Source: Thermoplasmatales archaeon
GTDB lineage: Archaea; Thermoplasmatota; Thermoplasmata; Methanomassiliicoccales; Methanomethylophilaceae
Length of the DNA: 7,576 bases
Direction of reading: 5' to 3'
Assembly (NCBI GenBank): GCA_012522645.1
Contig: JAAYKC010000126.1
Location: forward strand, 1-7,576
The position numbers were made by a program, and so were the translations under genes. This document shows, piece after piece, positions 1-5,639 of the stretch (within the stretch, counting starts at the first letter, position 1; every line of letters begins with the position of its first letter). The notes beneath the pieces are model-generated. The model made no database searches. It worked only from the letters and a program-made list of their open reading frames with translations, and had not been told where the DNA came from.

Positions 1-333
1 CCCCAGGACGACCCTGTCGAGGATCGTCTTATCGGATCTGCCGATGACTATGATGTCGCAATTGAATCTCAGAGCGGCGACCAGAGTGTTCTCAGCGGCC
101 GGCCCAGGCTCTATGACGGAGTGAACCTCGATGCCTCTGAGCTTCGCATCATTCCCGGCAGCCCCCATATCTTTCTTCACTTCGGCGAATTCATCCTCTT
201 TTTCTATCACATCACGGGAGATGACGGAAGAGAAGATGTACAGAGGCAGGCCGGACATCTCGGCGTAGCGTACGGCGAAATCGAGGGCCCTCTGAGCCGC
301 GGGCCTTCCGTCATACGCCAGGATTATGGACAT
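1..333 (-). CDS. Universal stress protein (UspA family), 3' part cut by window edge
   Basis: The first 111 residues are visible. The start MSIILAYDGRPAAQRAL has the usual first beta strand and the conserved Asp (D8) that contacts nucleotide in UspA-fold proteins. Near the left edge the segment DIIVIGRSDKTILDRVVLG lines up with the family's ATP-binding signature G-x2-G-x9-G-S/T. Here the second Gly is replaced by Asp (G98, D101, G111), so ATP binding may be weakened. The family consists of small cytosolic proteins, usually about 140-160 residues, that bind ATP or other ligands under stress. The remaining C-terminus lies outside the window. The start at 331-333 is chosen because the fold begins there and a TATA-like element lies about 25 bases upstream, which fits a leaderless mRNA. 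It is divergent from the ABC ATPase gene. The family call is firm; the physiological role is unknown. Confidence 0.9.
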   Translation of the reverse strand, partial: MSIILAYDGRPAAQRALDFAVRYAEMSGLPLYIFSSVISRDVIEKEDEFAEVKKDMGAAGNDAKLRGIEVHSVIEPGPAAENTLVAALRFNCDIIVIGRSDKTILDRVVLG

Positions 334-354
334 AGATTGGGATGGATGTTCCGA

Positions 355-361
355 ATAAAAA
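355..361 (-). promoter_or_regulatory. TATA-like element for the universal stress protein gene
   Basis: On the minus strand this reads TTTTTAT. It is centred about 25 bases before the ATG at 333, the distance expected when transcription starts at or next to the start codon. No clear ribosome-binding site lies between it and the ATG, so a leaderless transcript is inferred. Confidence 0.4.
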
Positions 362-394
362 GCTTCTACCATATCCGTCCGCAGGAGCGCAAGA

Positions 395-410
395 CCTAAT
401 AGATATTAGG
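395..410. promoter_or_regulatory. Perfect inverted repeat (7+7, 2-base spacer) in a divergent promoter region
   Basis: CCTAATA-GA-TATTAGG is a perfect palindrome with a 2-base centre. It sits in the 94-base gap between the divergent stress-protein and ABC ATPase genes. Its A/T core (about 398-408) is also the best TATA-like candidate for the ABC gene, centred about 26 bases before the GTG at 428. A dimeric regulator bound here would probably block that promoter. The repeat is seen directly; its function as an operator is inferred. Confidence 0.45.
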
Positions 411-427
411 GTAATTGACGCAGCGCG

Positions 428-1225
428 GTGAATATGCAGAAAGCCCTGGAGATGCGCAACGTATCTGTTGTGAAGGACGGCAATACGATCCTGGACTCGA
501 TCGACCTGGAGGTCAATGCGGACGAGAATGTGGCCATAATAGGGCCGAACGGATCAGGGAAGTCGACGCTCATCAAGCTGATACGCGGGGAGCTGCTGCC
601 TTATTACGAGGAGGACGACCCTGCGGTCATGCGCATCTTCGGCATGGAGAACTGGAATCTGGAGGATCTCCGGAAGACCATGGGCATAGTGTCCATGGAC
701 CTGCAGAGTCGTTTCCCTCCCGATATGCCGCTCTATGAGGTGATGCTCTCAGGTTTCTTCGGCAGCATGGGCATCTTCAGGAACCACAAGGTCACGGAAT
801 CCATGGCGCAGGGCGTGCTGGATGCCGCCGCGACGATGGGACTGGAGGATATGCTGGAAGCGTCCGTGGGAGTGGTGTCCCTGGGCGAGATGCGGAGGGC
901 CCTCATAGCCAGGGCACTCGCCCCCAAGCCCGGGATGCTGGTGCTGGATGAGCCCATGACGGGGCTTGATGTGGTCATGAGGGACCGTTTCAGAAGGATG
1001 TTCGACGTGATGATCCCTTCCGGGATAAACGTGATGATGATAACCCATGAGCTGGAGGACATACCTCTCGGCGTGAAGAGAGTCATAATGCTCAAGGGGG
1101 GGAGGAAGATATTCGACGGCCCTAAGGATGAGGTGCTGATATCGGAGAATCTCTCGGCCCTCTTCGATGAGGATATATCAGTATCCGAATCCGGAGGGGT
1201 CTACAGGATGAGGCTGAAAGGGTGA
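428..1225 (+). CDS. Orphan ABC transporter-type ATPase, ModF/PhrA-like (COG1119 type)
   Basis: A complete nucleotide-binding domain of 265 residues. The motifs in order are Walker A GPNGSGKST (39-47), Q-loop Gln (Q93 in VSMDLQ), a degenerate signature VSLGE (150-154, canonical LSGGQ), Walker B MLVLDEP (170-176), D-loop TGLD (178-181) and switch His (H207 in MITHE). The segment FGMENWNLEDLRKTMGIVSMDLQ is typical of the ATPases once called molybdenum or iron-complex transport components (ModF/PhrA/YlmA group). No membrane segment is present and no permease or binding protein adjoins it, so a transport role is not supported by context. It may instead act as a soluble ATPase. The start could be GTG at 428, fitting a leaderless mRNA, or ATG at 434, which has GGTGA just before it at very short spacing. 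The stop lies four bases before the next start, indicating co-transcription with the zinc-ribbon gene. Confidence 0.88.
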   Translation: MNMQKALEMRNVSVVKDGNTILDSIDLEVNADENVAIIGPNGSGKSTLIKLIRGELLPYYEEDDPAVMRIFGMENWNLEDLRKTMGIVSMDLQSRFPPDMPLYEVMLSGFFGSMGIFRNHKVTESMAQGVLDAAATMGLEDMLEASVGVVSLGEMRRALIARALAPKPGMLVLDEPMTGLDVVMRDRFRRMFDVMIPSGINVMMITHELEDIPLGVKRVIMLKGGRKIFDGPKDEVLISENLSALFDEDISVSESGGVYRMRLKG

Positions 1226-1226
1226 T
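1221..1226 (+). promoter_or_regulatory. Ribosome-binding site GGTGAT for the zinc-ribbon gene
   Basis: GGTGAT matches the archaeal anti-Shine-Dalgarno complement and overlaps the TGA stop (1223-1225) of the ABC ATPase gene. Its first G lies nine bases before the ATG at 1230. The same nine-base distance recurs at the rfcL-taw1 junction, where it points to the ACG start. Confidence 0.7.
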
Positions 1227-1229
1227 CTG

Positions 1230-1676
1230 ATGCCCTGGACATGTTATGAATGCGGCCACATCGAACAGGATGATTTCGATTTCTGCACAAGATGCGGCGC
1301 TTTCGGAGGAAAACGTACGGGCGGTCCGGTGTGCGGAAGATGCGGGCATGTCCTCGCGGAGGGCGCGACACAATGCGAGCACTGCATGATGTCCGATATG
1401 ATGGCCGGTGCGGCTGAGGAGAGACAGCACTTCGTAGCACTGATGCTGGCCGTCGTCCCCGGCATGTTCCACGTATTCGGCCTGGGCCATATATTTCTGG
1501 GGAGATGGATAAAGGGCGCGATCCTGGCCGCAGGCGGCCTGGTGCTGCTGTATCTGTTCGGGATATACGGCGGCAATGCGCAGTATCTCCAATGGCTGAC
1601 GGCCGCCGATCTGGCGATATACACGGTTCAGTTCCTGGATCTGCTGATCGTCAGAAGGCATCGGCAAAAGATTTAA
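1230..1676 (+). CDS. Double zinc-ribbon membrane protein of unknown function
   Basis: A 148-residue protein with two N-terminal CxxC...CxxC zinc ribbons, using C5, C8, C19, C22 and C35, C38, C49, C52. These are followed by a hydrophobic C-terminal half with about three membrane segments (roughly 68-88, 96-114 and 119-141), ending in a basic tail RRHRQK. The stretch GLGHIFLGRWIKGAIL (84-99) resembles the TM2-type pattern of a small Gly/aromatic-rich helix pair. By the positive-inside rule the basic tail is probably cytoplasmic; the side on which the zinc ribbons lie is not certain. It starts four bases after the ABC ATPase stop and ends 24 bases before rfcL, so it probably shares a transcript with the ATPase. 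It could be a membrane partner of that soluble ATPase, but this rests on position only. No specific function is recognised. Confidence 0.8.
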   Translation: MPWTCYECGHIEQDDFDFCTRCGAFGGKRTGGPVCGRCGHVLAEGATQCEHCMMSDMMAGAAEERQHFVALMLAVVPGMFHVFGLGHIFLGRWIKGAILAAGGLVLLYLFGIYGGNAQYLQWLTAADLAIYTVQFLDLLIVRRHRQKI

Positions 1677-1695
1677 TGCCCTTCGGGCGATGGAG
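1669..1695 (+). promoter_or_regulatory. Possible internal promoter and ribosome site before rfcL
   Basis: An A/T-rich element AGATTTAAT (1669-1677) overlaps the TAA stop of the zinc-ribbon gene and is centred about 28 bases before the rfcL ATG, a fitting TATA distance. A small GCCC-TTC-GGGC hairpin (1678-1688) and GGAG (1692-1695, five bases before the ATG) follow. If transcription starts at the ATG, the GGAG is unused; if transcripts read through from upstream, it would serve. Both readings are inference. Confidence 0.35.
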
Positions 1696-1700
1696 AAAGG

Positions 1701-3101
1701 ATGGCAGAGGATTGGACTGAGAAGTACAGACCGAAAACGGTCAGGGACGTTGTCGGCAATCCGAAGGCTGTATCGGACATCATGGAATGGGCCGATGACT
1801 GGAGCAAGGGGGCACCGAAGAAGAAAGCGGCAGTGCTCATGGGCTCCCCCGGGATCGGCAAGACCTCCCTCGCCCTGGCCCTCGCTTCCGAGATGGGATG
1901 GGGCCTTGTGGAGATGAATGCCTCCGATCAGCGTACGGGAGGGGCCATACGGTCGGTTGCCCTGAAGGGGTCGCTGTCCAATACATTCAGCGATACGGGG
2001 GAGTATCTGGATACGAGGGACGGCGGCATGAAGCTCATAGTCCTCGATGAGGCCGACAACATCTTCGGCAATGCCGACAGGGGAGGGGTCCCCGCCATAT
2101 CGGAGCTGATAAAGGAGACGAAGCAGCCCGTGATATTGATAGTCAATGATTTCTACGATCTCAGCAGGAAATCCTCTGCGGTGAAGAATGATACCCTGCA
2201 GATCAAATTCCAGAAGCCGTCAGCATCCACGGTGGCAAAGGCCCTGAGGACCATAACGGAGAATGAGGGCATCGAGGCGGACGACCTCGTCCTGCGCGCT
2301 CTGGCGGAGAACGCAGGCGGCGATCTCAGAGCCGCCGTCAGGGACCTGCAGTCCGTGTCCGCCGGCAAGGATGCGCTCAGCGTCGGCGATACGGGCATCC
2401 TCTCCGAGCGCACGACAAGGAAGAACATGTACGATCTGATGTACGCCGTGTTCAGGAAGGGGGACCCCGTTGCCGCCAGGAGGGCGGCATTCGATGTGGA
2501 CGAGGAACCCAGCTACATCCAGCTTTGGGTGGAGGAGAACCTGCCCTACGAATACACGGACACGGGGGACCTGGTCAGGGGATGCGAGAGGATGTCCAGG
2601 GCGGACATCTACCTCGGGAGGGTGCACAGGCGCCAGTACTACGGGCTCTGGTCCTATGCAGTGGACATGATGACCGCAGGGGTGTCGGAAGCCAGACGCA
2701 GCAGTCCCGATAACAGGAACAGATTCAGGTTCCCGTCGTACCTGATGAAGATGTCCCGGAGCAAGAGCGTCAGGAACATGAAGAAGAACGTGGCAGATAA
2801 ATTGGGCACATATCTGCACACATCCCGGTCCCGTATCGATTCTGATGTCATGCCGTCCCTCAAAGCGGTACTGAAGAACGATCAGGGGCTCAGAGCATCC
2901 ATGATCAGGGATGTGGGCCTGGAAGTGGAGGAGCTCGCCTTCCTGCTGGACACAGGGGTGGATTCCCCCATGGTCAAGCTCGCTGTGAAGGATGCCGAAC
3001 CCCCTAAGGCCATCACCAAGTCCGCCGGCGGAACTGCGGAAGGGAAGAAGGCGGAGAAGCCGAAACCGGTGACAGGACAGAAGAGCCTGTTCCAATTCTG
3101 A
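1701..3101 (+). CDS. rfcL: Replication factor C large subunit (archaeal clamp loader)
   Basis: A 466-residue AAA+ ATPase. It begins WTEKYRPKTVRDVVGN (residues 5-20), the RFC box typical of clamp loaders. Walker A GSPGIGKT (48-55), NASDQRT (73-79), Walker B LIVLDEAD (112-119), sensor 1 LIVND (146-150) and the sensor 2 region GGDLRAAVRDL (206-216, Arg210) follow. The SRC arginine-finger motif of the small subunit is absent, as expected for the large subunit. After the AAA+ core comes the helical collar, then a Lys/Pro-rich linker and a terminal QKSLFQF, a PCNA-interacting peptide placed at the extreme C-terminus as in other archaeal large subunits. With four small subunits the family opens PCNA and loads it at primer-template junctions. 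The small subunit gene is not in the window. The ATG has a GGAG five bases upstream. Length is within or slightly below the family's usual range. Confidence 0.97.
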   Translation: MAEDWTEKYRPKTVRDVVGNPKAVSDIMEWADDWSKGAPKKKAAVLMGSPGIGKTSLALALASEMGWGLVEMNASDQRTGGAIRSVALKGSLSNTFSDTGEYLDTRDGGMKLIVLDEADNIFGNADRGGVPAISELIKETKQPVILIVNDFYDLSRKSSAVKNDTLQIKFQKPSASTVAKALRTITENEGIEADDLVLRALAENAGGDLRAAVRDLQSVSAGKDALSVGDTGILSERTTRKNMYDLMYAVFRKGDPVAARRAAFDVDEEPSYIQLWVEENLPYEYTDTGDLVRGCERMSRADIYLGRVHRRQYYGLWSYAVDMMTAGVSEARRSSPDNRNRFRFPSYLMKMSRSKSVRNMKKNVADKLGTYLHTSRSRIDSDVMPSLKAVLKNDQGLRASMIRDVGLEVEELAFLLDTGVDSPMVKLAVKDAEPPKAITKSAGGTAEGKKAEKPKPVTGQKSLFQF

Positions 3102-3113
3102 GGTGGTATCACG
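3100..3113 (+). promoter_or_regulatory. Ribosome-binding site pointing to an ACG start codon of taw1
   Basis: GAGGTGG (3100-3106) overlaps the rfcL stop and matches the archaeal anti-Shine-Dalgarno complement. The G of its GGTG core at 3102 lies nine bases before ACG at 3111, the same distance as GGTG to ATG at the zinc-ribbon gene (1221 to 1230). No ATG, GTG or TTG occurs in frame between the rfcL stop and the ATG at 3183; the only other near-cognate options are ATC at 3108 and CTG at 3132 and 3135. The ribosome site and the protein alignment both favour 3111. Confidence 0.6.
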
Positions 3114-4052
3114 GATAAGGAATACAGGGCGCTGCTGGAGAAGCAGCAGTATCGGATATACAAGGACCATTCAGCGGTCAAGATGTGTCATTGGCTGAAG
3201 GAATCTCTGATCCGCGGACGGACATGCTACAAGCAGGACTTCTACGGCATAGAGAGCCACCGCTGTCTTCAGATGACGCCTGCCATAAACGAATGCTCTC
3301 ACCAGTGCGTCTTCTGCTGGAGGGTCCAGGGCAAGGATTTCGAGGTGAAGGAGTGGGCGGAGCCCAAGGAGATGCTGGACGCCCTGATACAGAGGCAGCG
3401 GAAGCTGATAACCGGATTCAAGGGCGATGACAGATGCACCGCCGAGATGTACGAGGAGGCGCGCAACCCCAATCAGGTGGCGATATCCCTTGCCGGGGAA
3501 CCGATCACATATCCGTACCTGTCGGATTTCCTGAAGGAATGCCATTCCCGGAAGATGATGACCTTCCTCGTGACCAACGGGACATATCCCGAGAGGATGG
3601 AGGCACTTGATACTCTGCCGAGGCAGCTCTACGTCACCGTGGCCGCTCCGGACAGGGAAACGTACGGGAAGGTCTGCAGGCCGAAGATAGATGACGGGTG
3701 GGAGCGCATCAGGAGGACTTTGGAGATGCTGCCGTCCCTGGATACCAGGACGGTGATACGTCACACGCTCGTGAAGGGGCTGAATATGCATTCCCCCGAG
3801 AAGTATGCGGAACTTGACAGGATCGCCGATCCGGACCTGATAGAACCGAAGGGATACGTCTTCGTGGGAGGTTCGAGGCAGCGCCTCACAATGGACTGCA
3901 TGCCCTCTTTCGAAGAGATCCGTGATTTCTCGGCCGAGATCGGATCCGAAACAGGGACGGAGATCCTGAAGGAGAAAGAGGACAGCCGCGTGGTCCTCCT
4001 GGGACATCCGGGCATAGAACTGAACGTGATGAAACTGTACGGGCTTCAGTGA
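3111..4052 (+). CDS. taw1: tRNA 4-demethylwyosine synthase (Taw1/TYW1), apparent ACG start
   Basis: A radical SAM enzyme that condenses pyruvate with N1-methylguanosine 37 of tRNA-Phe to form the tricyclic imG-14 base, the core of archaeal wyosine derivatives. Read from ACG at 3111 it has 313 residues. The SAM-cluster motif CSHQCVFC gives C62, C66 and C69, and the second cluster cysteines fall at C26, C39 and C52. As I recall, these are the same numbers as in Methanocaldococcus jannaschii TYW1. The family block KQQYRIYKDHSAVK lies before the first in-frame ATG (3183), so a 289-residue reading from that ATG would lose conserved sequence and leave C26 as residue 2. The C-terminal EPKGYVFVGGSRQRL also matches the family. 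It follows rfcL after nine bases in the same frame and is probably co-transcribed. The function is near certain; the start codon is inferred. Confidence 0.93.
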   Translation, partial: TDKEYRALLEKQQYRIYKDHSAVKMCHWLKESLIRGRTCYKQDFYGIESHRCLQMTPAINECSHQCVFCWRVQGKDFEVKEWAEPKEMLDALIQRQRKLITGFKGDDRCTAEMYEEARNPNQVAISLAGEPITYPYLSDFLKECHSRKMMTFLVTNGTYPERMEALDTLPRQLYVTVAAPDRETYGKVCRPKIDDGWERIRRTLEMLPSLDTRTVIRHTLVKGLNMHSPEKYAELDRIADPDLIEPKGYVFVGGSRQRLTMDCMPSFEEIRDFSAEIGSETGTEILKEKEDSRVVLLGHPGIELNVMKLYGLQ

Positions 4053-4059
4053 CAGAGGG

Positions 4060-4077
4060 GGATCAGCAGGCAGGATC
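4060..4077. terminator. Weak stem-loop between convergent genes
   Basis: GGATC (4060-4064) and GATCC (4073-4077) can pair around an eight-base loop in the 37-base gap between the tails of taw1 and the flavodoxin gene. There is no T-run on either strand, so a terminator role is only a guess from position. Confidence 0.2.
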
Positions 4078-4089
4078 CGACCGGCGGCA

Positions 4090-4482
4090 TCACTTCTTCA
4101 GGGACTCTATATACAGTTCCAGCTTCGATCCTTCTACGCCGATCATCTTCTTGGGCCTGTTGAAGAATATGCTGTCGGCAACTCCGAGATCCTCGGATAT
4201 CTTCTCCAGCTGGCCTGCTGCCCTGTCATCCCTGAACGCGCATACGAGGAAAAGGCTGATCCCTGATGCCTCATCCTCATACCTGTCCATGAAATCCCTG
4301 ACATTCTTTGACGGATAGCCGCCGTAGACCCCGCTGCCGAGTATCACCCGGTCATATTTCGAAGGGTCCGCATAAGGTTCCTTGCCCAGATCCACCAACT
4401 CCGCGCCGATGCTCTCGGCGATGTATTTGGCTATCCTGCCCGTTGTACCAAGTTTCGTGAAGTAGAAGACCGCATCAGTCAT
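4090..4482 (-). CDS. Short flavodoxin-like protein, downstream tandem copy
   Basis: A 130-residue protein of the flavodoxin/protoporphyrinogen-oxidase-like group (Flavodoxin_5/COG4635 type). It has the first strand AVFYFTKLGTTGRIAKYIA (residues 4-22) with a phosphate-loop-like TKLGTTG, a second segment VILGSGVYGGYPSKNVRDF where the flavin ring-binding loop is expected, and a third strand SLFLVCAFRDD. Flavodoxins carry FMN and pass electrons between redox partners. At 130 residues it is shorter than typical flavodoxins (about 140-180), and HemG-like ends are missing. It is about 55% identical without gaps to the neighbouring copy at 4559-4957, by hand count. It is the last gene of a minus-strand run starting at the Isf-type gene. 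Partner and substrate are unknown. Confidence 0.85.
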   Translation of the reverse strand: MTDAVFYFTKLGTTGRIAKYIAESIGAELVDLGKEPYADPSKYDRVILGSGVYGGYPSKNVRDFMDRYEDEASGISLFLVCAFRDDRAAGQLEKISEDLGVADSIFFNRPKKMIGVEGSKLELYIESLKK

Positions 4483-4558
4483 GTTTACCGGATGGCTGAT
4501 GATGGTTGCATGCCTAAAGGGTTTCTGTCTGCCTGCATCTGCGGGAATCGAAGGCGCA

Positions 4559-4957
4559 TCAGTTCTTATTGCTCAGATGCTCGATGAACAGTTCGAGCTT
4601 TGAACCCTCGACCCCCATCATGTTACGGGGCGCATTGAAGTAAACGCGGCGTCCGACCCCCAATTCCTTCGCTATCCTCTCAAGCTGCTCATCCGCCTTC
4701 TCATCCCTGAGGGCGCATACGAGGAAGAAGTCGAAATCCGGGGCGGCATCCGCATACCTCTTCGCGAAATCCCTGACGAGCGGGAGCACCTGACCATTGT
4801 ACACGCCGCATCCGAGGACCACTTTGCCGTACCCTTCGGGATCGGCATCGGGGGTCTTTTGCAGATCTACGATATCTGCACCGATCCTGCCTGCTATGTA
4901 CTTCGCAACTCCTTCGGAAGCACCGAACCTCGTGGCATAAAAGACCGCACCCGTCAT
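4559..4957 (-). CDS. Short flavodoxin-like protein, upstream tandem copy
   Basis: A 132-residue paralogue of the protein at 4090-4482, with about 71 of 130 aligned positions identical and no gap needed. It begins AVFYATRFGASEGVAKYIA (residues 4-22). Its phosphate-loop region TRFGASEG differs from TKLGTTGR of the sister, and its flavin-side loop reads LGCGVYNGQVLPL instead of LGSGVYGGYPSKN. The best conserved block is C-terminal: MGVEGSKLEL. The changes fall mostly in the predicted FMN and partner-facing loops, so the copies may have diverged in partner or potential. It lies 44 bases after the Isf-type gene on the same strand, and 76 bases separate it from the sister gene. A TATA-like element before it could give it an extra promoter. 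The flavodoxin fold is confident; the electron-transfer role is inferred. Confidence 0.86.
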   Translation of the reverse strand: MTGAVFYATRFGASEGVAKYIAGRIGADIVDLQKTPDADPEGYGKVVLGCGVYNGQVLPLVRDFAKRYADAAPDFDFFLVCALRDEKADEQLERIAKELGVGRRVYFNAPRNMMGVEGSKLELFIEHLSNKN

Positions 4958-4984
4958 ATCCTTCGGATGGCGGATGCGGTCGCG

Positions 4985-4993
4985 CTAAAATAC
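4985..4993 (-). promoter_or_regulatory. TATA-like element before the upstream flavodoxin gene
   Basis: On the minus strand this reads GTATTTTAG, between the stop of the Isf-type gene (5002) and the flavodoxin ATG (4957), centred about 32 bases before that ATG. It suggests the flavodoxin pair can be transcribed separately from the Isf-type gene. A small ATCC-TTC-GGAT stem (4958-4968) directly precedes the start codon. Confidence 0.3.
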
Positions 4994-5001
4994 TTTTTGC
5001 T

Positions 5002-5556
5002 TCAGAGCTTCGCACCGATGGCAGCGGCCTGCGCCATCACCTCAGCGTCATTCGATGCGTCAGTGGGTGCCCCGCTCCCTCCGCGGACGATCTTCCCCAC
5101 GATCTCCTGACCGTAGTACTTCGCCCATATCTTCTCTATCCAGTCCGCAACGCCCTTCGCTCCCTCGAGACCGGACATGCACGTTACGCAGATGGCCACC
5201 TTCTTGCCCTTGGGCATGGTGGACTTCATGCTGCCGTCCAGGAAGCTGTACAGCCTGTCCATGAACAGCCTGAGCTGGCCGGATACCTCCCCGTAGTACG
5301 TCGGACTGGCGATGATTATCGAGTCGGCGTCCTTCACATCCGCAAGGATCTGAGCGTGGTCGTCCTTGGTTATGCAGTAGCCTTTCTCTTTGCATGCGTT
5401 GCAGCCCTGGCAGCCCTTGGCGTTCTTGAGGTCGTTGAGTCTGTAGGTCTTGATCGTGTTGCCTTTCTTCTCCGATGCACCGGCCATTGCCATGGCGATG
5501 GATTCGGAATTCGCTCCCTTCCTGGGGGAGCCCAGGATGACTAGTGTTTTGGTCAT
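5002..5556 (-). CDS. Iron-sulfur flavoprotein / NAD(P)H-dependent FMN reductase family (Isf-like)
   Basis: A 184-residue flavodoxin-fold protein. It begins TLVILGSPRKGANSESIA, with the FMN phosphate loop GSPRKGANSE (9-18). A compact cysteine motif C-x2-C-x2-C-x5-C follows (C49, C52, C55, C61), the arrangement that binds a 4Fe-4S cluster in the Isf proteins of methanogenic archaea. IIIASPTYYGEVSGQLRLFMDR (about 95-116) is the flavin ring-binding loop and dimer region. Isf-type enzymes are cytosolic dimers that pass electrons from ferredoxin or NAD(P)H to acceptors, often oxygen-related or quinone-like. A GGTG site eight bases before the ATG and a TATA-like element at 5584-5592 support the start. 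It is the first gene of the minus-strand flavoprotein run and is divergent from an HxlR regulator. The exact donor and acceptor are not determined. Confidence 0.9.
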   Translation of the reverse strand: MTKTLVILGSPRKGANSESIAMAMAGASEKKGNTIKTYRLNDLKNAKGCQGCNACKEKGYCITKDDHAQILADVKDADSIIIASPTYYGEVSGQLRLFMDRLYSFLDGSMKSTMPKGKKVAICVTCMSGLEGAKGVADWIEKIWAKYYGQEIVGKIVRGGSGAPTDASNDAEVMAQAAAIGAKL

Positions 5557-5566
5557 ATTACACCAG

Positions 5567-5580
5567 GTAACATTATGTTA
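5567..5580. promoter_or_regulatory. Inverted repeat (6+6) downstream of the isf TATA element, operator candidate
   Basis: TAACAT-T-ATGTTA (5568-5580) is a perfect inverted repeat with a one-base centre. It begins with the heptamer GTAACAT (5567-5573), a relative of the GTNACAT copies at 5604 and 5618. For the minus-strand Isf-type gene it lies between the TATA-like element (5584-5592) and the predicted transcription start, a repressor-type location. HxlR-family dimers are known to bind short A/T-rich inverted repeats; binding here is inferred. Confidence 0.5.
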
Positions 5581-5583
5581 GTT

Positions 5584-5592
5584 TGTATATTT
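5584..5592 (-). promoter_or_regulatory. TATA-like element of the isf promoter, possibly shared
   Basis: On the minus strand this reads TAAATATAC, centred about 32 bases before the Isf-type ATG at 5556. That puts the transcription start a few bases before the GGTG ribosome site. The element is A/T-symmetric enough that it could also serve the plus-strand HxlR gene; if so, that transcript would begin near 5615 and include AGGTG at 5627-5631 as its ribosome site. Confidence 0.45.
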
Positions 5593-5603
5593 AGTTCTTA
5601 TTA

Positions 5604-5624
5604 GTCACATTATTATAGTTACAT
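5604..5624. promoter_or_regulatory. Two direct GTNACAT heptamers around a second TATA-like element before the HxlR gene
   Basis: GTCACAT (5604-5610) and GTTACAT (5618-5624) recur at a 14-base spacing. They flank TATTATA (5611-5617), which is about 26 bases before the HxlR ATG. With GTAACAT at 5567 they form three related copies in an 83-base gap. Placement around the HxlR promoter suggests autoregulation. This is inference from sequence pattern alone; the gap is A/T-rich, so chance matches are more likely than in coding sequence. Confidence 0.4.
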
Positions 5625-5639
5625 ACAGGTGCCTTACTC

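Noticed and set aside
121..399. A 92-residue plus-strand open frame and a 107-residue one at 415-738
   Set aside because: The first is antisense to the universal stress protein and the second is out of frame in the ABC ATPase; neither has recognisable motifs.
2220..3170. A 316-residue open frame on the minus strand, and a 278-residue one at 3171-4007
   Set aside because: Both lie fully antisense to rfcL and taw1, whose motifs are unmistakable. Their translations are rich in His, Pro, Arg and Gly with no recognisable motif, as expected from shadows of genes with GC-rich third positions.
1701..4052. A single RfcL-Taw1 protein made by reading through the TGA at 3099-3101, since both are in the same frame
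   Set aside because: The PCNA-interacting QKSLFQF ends exactly at the stop, as in other archaeal RfcL proteins, and a good ribosome site overlaps the stop. Re-initiation at 3111 explains the arrangement without readthrough.
3183..4052. taw1 starting at the first ATG (289 residues)
   Set aside because: It would drop the conserved HSAVK block and about 24 residues, place a cluster cysteine at position 2, and has no ribosome site at the proper distance.
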